Shown here: positions 8,326-10,767 of the stretch, piece by piece
Position numbering within the stretch: position 1 is the first letter of the stretch
Layout: every line of letters starts with the position of its first letter
Assembly (NCBI GenBank): GCA_937934355.1
Contig: CALGZY010000230.1
Coordinates: 1 to 10,767 of the forward strand
Direction: 5' to 3'
DNA: 10,767 nt
Source of the DNA: an uncultured Collinsella sp.
GTDB lineage: Bacteria > Actinomycetota > Coriobacteriia > Coriobacteriales > Coriobacteriaceae
Program-made: the position numbers and the translations under genes
Notes under the pieces: model-generated
The model's database searches: none
What the model was told of the DNA's origin: nothing
The model's input: the letters and a program-made list of their open reading frames with translations, nothing else

Positions 8326-9351
8326 ATGCGAGAACCCGTGTCCAGTCCGTTTACCAGCTTTTTAGCCCAGCACTTTGACCAGATCAACGACTATCTGGCC
8401 ACGTTCTTTGACGGACAGGCGACCTCTGCCGATATCGAGCGCTACCTGTATACCCCGCTCTCGGCATTTACCGCCAATGCCGGCAAGCGCCACCGCCCGC
8501 TCATCTGCATGCTCGCCGCCACCGCAGTGGGCGGCAGCTTTGAGAGCGCCCGCAGCGCCGCGGCGGCCATCGAGCATTTCCAGTCGGGTGCGCTCATCCA
8601 CGACGACATCGCCGATAACGGGCAGCTGCGCCGCGGTAAGCCCTGCATGCACCTCACCGAGGGCACGGGGCTTGCTATCAACTGCGGCGACCTGGCACTT
8701 ACCATGGTCACCAAGACGGTTCTCGACGACCCCACGCTGGAGCCCAACGTAAAACTCCGCGTGCTCCACGAGCTCACCGAGATGATCGTTCGTACCATCG
8801 AGGGCCAGGCGCTCGACCTGGGTTGGGTACGCGACGGGCGCTTCGACATCTCGGTCGACGATTACCTGGACATGGCGACGCACAAGACCGCGTACTACAG
8901 CGGAGCCACGCCGCTTGCCACCGGAGCCATCATCGGCGGAGGCAGCGAGGAGCAAATTGAGGCGCTGCGCGCCTTTGGCCTGCACACGGGCCTTACCTTC
9001 CAGATTCAAGATGATCTGCTCAACTTGATCGGTACCAAGGAGGCCGCCAACAAGGACTTCCGCACCGACATCACCGAGGGCAAGCGCACGCTTGTCGCCG
9101 TACACGCCCTCTCCGATGAGCGCTATCACGACGAGATTGAAGCGATCCTCTCCTCGGGCACCGAGGACCCCGCGCAGCTCGCGCGCGCCGTGGAAATCTT
9201 CCAGGAGACCGGCTCTATCGATTACGCCCACGCCTACGCGCTGGACCTGACCGCTAAAGCCAAGGCCGCCATCGAGGACGTTTCGCTCGACCCGCATGCA
9301 CGCGAACTGTTCCTCTCCATGGCAGATTTCTTTGTGGAGCGCCTTAACTAG
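8326..9351 (+). CDS. Trans-polyprenyl diphosphate synthase (isoprenyl transferase, IspA/GGPS type)
   Basis: This 341-residue cytosolic enzyme adds isopentenyl units to an allylic diphosphate, feeding menaquinone side chains or other isoprenoids. Seen motifs are GKRHRP (53-58), the first Asp-rich motif DDIAD (93-97), Lys187 in THKT, the second motif DDLLN (229-233) and DITEGKRTL (248-256). The second motif ends in Asn instead of the usual Asp, a form known from eukaryotic-type GGPP synthases (DDYxN). Small residues before the first motif (Gly88, Ala89) argue for a product longer than C15; chain length is otherwise unknown. The ATG at 8326 has AAGAAAG only one base away, and a GTG at 8338 is possible, so the start is uncertain by four residues. 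The 113-base gap upstream carries a GCCGGC pair (8216, 8264) but no U-tract or firm promoter. Confidence 0.9.
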   Translation: MREPVSSPFTSFLAQHFDQINDYLATFFDGQATSADIERYLYTPLSAFTANAGKRHRPLICMLAATAVGGSFESARSAAAAIEHFQSGALIHDDIADNGQLRRGKPCMHLTEGTGLAINCGDLALTMVTKTVLDDPTLEPNVKLRVLHELTEMIVRTIEGQALDLGWVRDGRFDISVDDYLDMATHKTAYYSGATPLATGAIIGGGSEEQIEALRAFGLHTGLTFQIQDDLLNLIGTKEAANKDFRTDITEGKRTLVAVHALSDERYHDEIEAILSSGTEDPAQLARAVEIFQETGSIDYAHAYALDLTAKAKAAIEDVSLDPHARELFLSMADFFVERLN

Positions 9352-9489
9352 CGGGGGTTATAAAACCTGTCAGCAGCGTATTTGGGTACAACTTGCTACA
9401 CTGTTGAGTGCATGTTTATGCATCCCTTTGCGTTGTCTATCCGACACACGCTCAAATAGTACGAATGGTACGCCGAAAGGGGTTCGTTC

Positions 9490-10395
9490 ATGGAACCTAT
9501 TACAACGGGCATGCAGGGAGCAGCCGTCGAGGACGTCCAGTCCCGCCTTCTGCAGCTCGGCTATACAATCGATGACACCGAGGTTGCCGACAAGCGCTTT
9601 GGCACCACCACCGAACAGGCTGTTGGCACCTTTAGGCTCGATAGCGGCCTTGCCGCTGGCTGTGCCGTCGATATCCCCTGCTGGAGCGCCCTGGTCGACG
9701 CCTCGTATAAGCTGGGCGACCGCACGCTCTATCTGCGCATGCCCAATTTCCATGGCGCCGACGTGCAGGCCCTGCAGCGCGCGCTCAACGTTTTGGGCTT
9801 TGCCTGTGGCGAGGACGATGGCTACTTTGGCCCTCACACCGAGGCGGCCCTTCAGCAGTTCCAGGAAAACGTCGGTCTGTTTGCCGACGGTATGGCTTTC
9901 CAGGATACCTACGCCTACATCAACCGCCTGCACCACGTATGGGAGGGTAAACCTTCGGTGACCGAGGCCGAATCGCGCATCGGCTTTGCCCGCGCGGCCA
10001 ACGTACTCGAGCGTTTCCAGATTGCCGTCATTGGCGAGGACCCTATCGCGCGCAGCGTAGCATCGCGCATGTGGAACATCGCCACGGCGACGACCGACAA
10101 CAGCGGTATGATGCTTTGCGATTCCGAGGTTCCGACCGACGTTGACCTGGTGCTCGAGATCGCAAGCGACGAGCTGCCCGCCGACGCCGCTCCGCGCGCT
10201 ACGATTGCCCTCGCCGAGTGCCACAACCTGGCCCAGCGCATCCGTACTGCCAATGTCGCCGCGCAGCAAAAGCCGGCACGCATCCGCATTGAGCTCACCG
10301 GCATGACGCGCTACAACGGCACCTTCACTGCCAGCGACGCCCAGACGCTCGCGGTACGCCTGCTCGATGGCGTTTGCGATGCCCTCGCAGATTAG
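9490..10395 (+). CDS. Protein with two peptidoglycan-binding domains and a degenerate amidase-like C-terminus
   Basis: This is a 301-residue protein. Two PG_binding_1-type repeats are clear: residues 5-72 (GAAVEDVQSRLLQLGY, FGTTTEQAVGTFR) and 85-148 (GADVQALQRALNVLGF, YFGPHTEAALQQFQ). The C-terminal 135 residues are less recognisable. Segments such as VDLVLEIASDE and CHNLAQRIRTANVAAQQ are placed like the core of amidase_3 enzymes, but the zinc-binding HGG motif and catalytic Glu are missing. There is no signal peptide or membrane helix, so the protein is predicted cytoplasmic. The domain layout and lack of export match mycobacterial CwlM, a cytoplasmic regulator of peptidoglycan synthesis; homology is my inference. 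AAAGGGG seven bases before the ATG fixes the start. A TTGCTA/TATGCA promoter around 9394-9422 is possible but weak. Confidence 0.8.
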   Translation: MEPITTGMQGAAVEDVQSRLLQLGYTIDDTEVADKRFGTTTEQAVGTFRLDSGLAAGCAVDIPCWSALVDASYKLGDRTLYLRMPNFHGADVQALQRALNVLGFACGEDDGYFGPHTEAALQQFQENVGLFADGMAFQDTYAYINRLHHVWEGKPSVTEAESRIGFARAANVLERFQIAVIGEDPIARSVASRMWNIATATTDNSGMMLCDSEVPTDVDLVLEIASDELPADAAPRATIALAECHNLAQRIRTANVAAQQKPARIRIELTGMTRYNGTFTASDAQTLAVRLLDGVCDALAD

Positions 10396-10433
10396 GTAAA
10401 CTAAACGAGTTGCTTTTGGGCAACACCACACAT

Positions 10434-10508
10434 TGGGACGTAGTTCAACGGTAGAACTCCGGTTTTTGGTGCCGGCTGTTGGGGGTTCGAATCCCTCCGT
10501 CCCAGCCA
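10434..10508 (+). tRNA. trnQ: tRNA-Gln (anticodon UUG)
   Basis: A complete cloverleaf is readable: acceptor TGGGACG paired with CGTCCCA, D-stem GTTC/GAAC, anticodon stem CCGGT/GCCGG around loop TTTTGGT with anticodon TTG at 10466-10468, five-base variable loop, T-arm GGGGG/CCCTC around TTCGAAT, discriminator G and an encoded CCA at 10506-10508. A first base U paired to A is typical of bacterial glutamine tRNAs. Apparent reading frames across it are artefacts. Confidence 0.97.
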
Positions 10509-10518
10509 AGGTAACTGA

Positions 10519-10553
10519 GCGCCCCGGGCTTTCATCAGCCCGGGGCGCTTTCT
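10519..10553 (+). terminator. Rho-independent terminator after tRNA-Gln
   Basis: GCGCCCCGGGCT and AGCCCGGGGCGC form a perfect 12-bp stem with loop TTCATC, followed by TTTCTT. It starts ten bases beyond the encoded CCA of the tRNA. Confidence 0.92.
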
Positions 10554-10558
10554 TGTGG

Positions 10559-10669
10559 GCAAGCGGAGGGATTCGAACCCGCAAGGCAACACAACTTCTC
10601 GTCCAGCACGGGAAAATCTACCTTCAAAAGACAGGCGCCCCAGGCCCATTAGGACCAAGAGCGCCTTGC
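10559..10669 (-). other. tRNA-like element: T-arm plus nested hairpins, possibly a degenerate tRNA
   Basis: On the minus strand the 3' end reads GCGGGTTCGAATCCCTCCGC followed by TTGCCCA, a canonical T-loop TTCGAAT in a mostly paired stem with a CCA-like end. Upstream are GGCGC/GCGCC enclosing GGTCC/GGGCC with loop TAAT, then CTGTC/GGTAG around the 7-base loop TTTTGAA, then TTTTC/GAGAA. GCAAG at the 5' side could pair with CTTGC at the 3' side. The parts suggest a long-variable-arm tRNA, but one T-stem pair fails, the acceptor is interrupted, and the span of about 111 bases is too long. A decayed tRNA or an unusual tRNA-like RNA are both possible. The rest of the window (10670-10767) shows only an AAGCC/GGCTT hairpin at 10729-10757. 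Confidence 0.35.
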
Positions 10670-10767
10670 ATCAAGAAATATCAGCCCAGTTCCGAAAAGC
10701 GAGCCGCATGCAACAACCAAGTAACCACAAGCCCCGGGAGAGCGGGGACACCGGCTTAGGTTTATCG

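Noticed and set aside
9370..10584. 404-codon minus-strand frame covering the peptidoglycan-binding gene and tRNA-Gln
   Set aside because: It runs through a tRNA and contains the DSNPQQPAPKTG-type phrase typical of translated tRNA genes.
10433..10759. Small plus-strand frame beginning at tRNA-Gln
   Set aside because: Phrases such as GGSNPSVPA and GGIRTRK are translations of tRNA T-arm sequence; it also crosses the terminator.

Overview
The window looks like the chromosome of a high-GC, Gram-positive gut-type actinobacterium. Coriobacteriia, probably Collinsella or a close relative, fits best. Grounds are the GC-rich coding sequence, purine-rich ribosome sites of the AAAGG/GGAGG type, a lipoprotein with a twin-arginine-like leader, and a tRNA gene with an encoded CCA. 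The genus is an inference from general character, not from a marker gene.

The left half (146-4511, minus strand) is a complete CUT1-type carbohydrate ABC importer read right to left: substrate-binding lipoprotein, two permeases whose stop and start codons overlap, and an MsmK/UgpC-type ATPase. Perfect stem-loops without U-tracts sit between binding protein and permease (3128-3163) and between permease and ATPase (1364-1388). They probably set the ratio of the subunits. No glycoside hydrolase accompanies the importer.

Next comes a TreR-like GntR/UTRA repressor (4818-5537, minus), closed by a strong terminator at 4729-4775. Divergent from it is the most unusual gene of the window (5762-8212, plus): one 816-residue polypeptide joining an alpha-glucoside-type PTS EIIC, an EIIB with its phosphorylation cysteine, and a complete Cof-type HAD phosphatase. 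It could import and phosphorylate a sugar and then remove the phosphate. Four near-identical 12-bp sites of the form TTGTTTAAACAA lie at the ABC promoter (two), the repressor promoter and the PTS promoter. They suggest one local regulon in which the TreR-like protein controls both uptake routes, probably for an alpha-glucoside such as trehalose or maltose.

The right part (8326-10395, plus) holds an envelope-related pair: a trans-polyprenyl diphosphate synthase with an unusual second metal-binding motif (DDLLN), and a protein with two peptidoglycan-binding domains but no signal peptide and a C-terminal domain without amidase catalytic residues, reminiscent of the cytoplasmic regulator CwlM. 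A tRNA-Gln(UUG) gene with a strong terminator follows. The last 200 bases contain no convincing protein gene, but on the minus strand they carry a T-arm-like sequence and several nested hairpins that may be a degenerate or unusual tRNA-like element.
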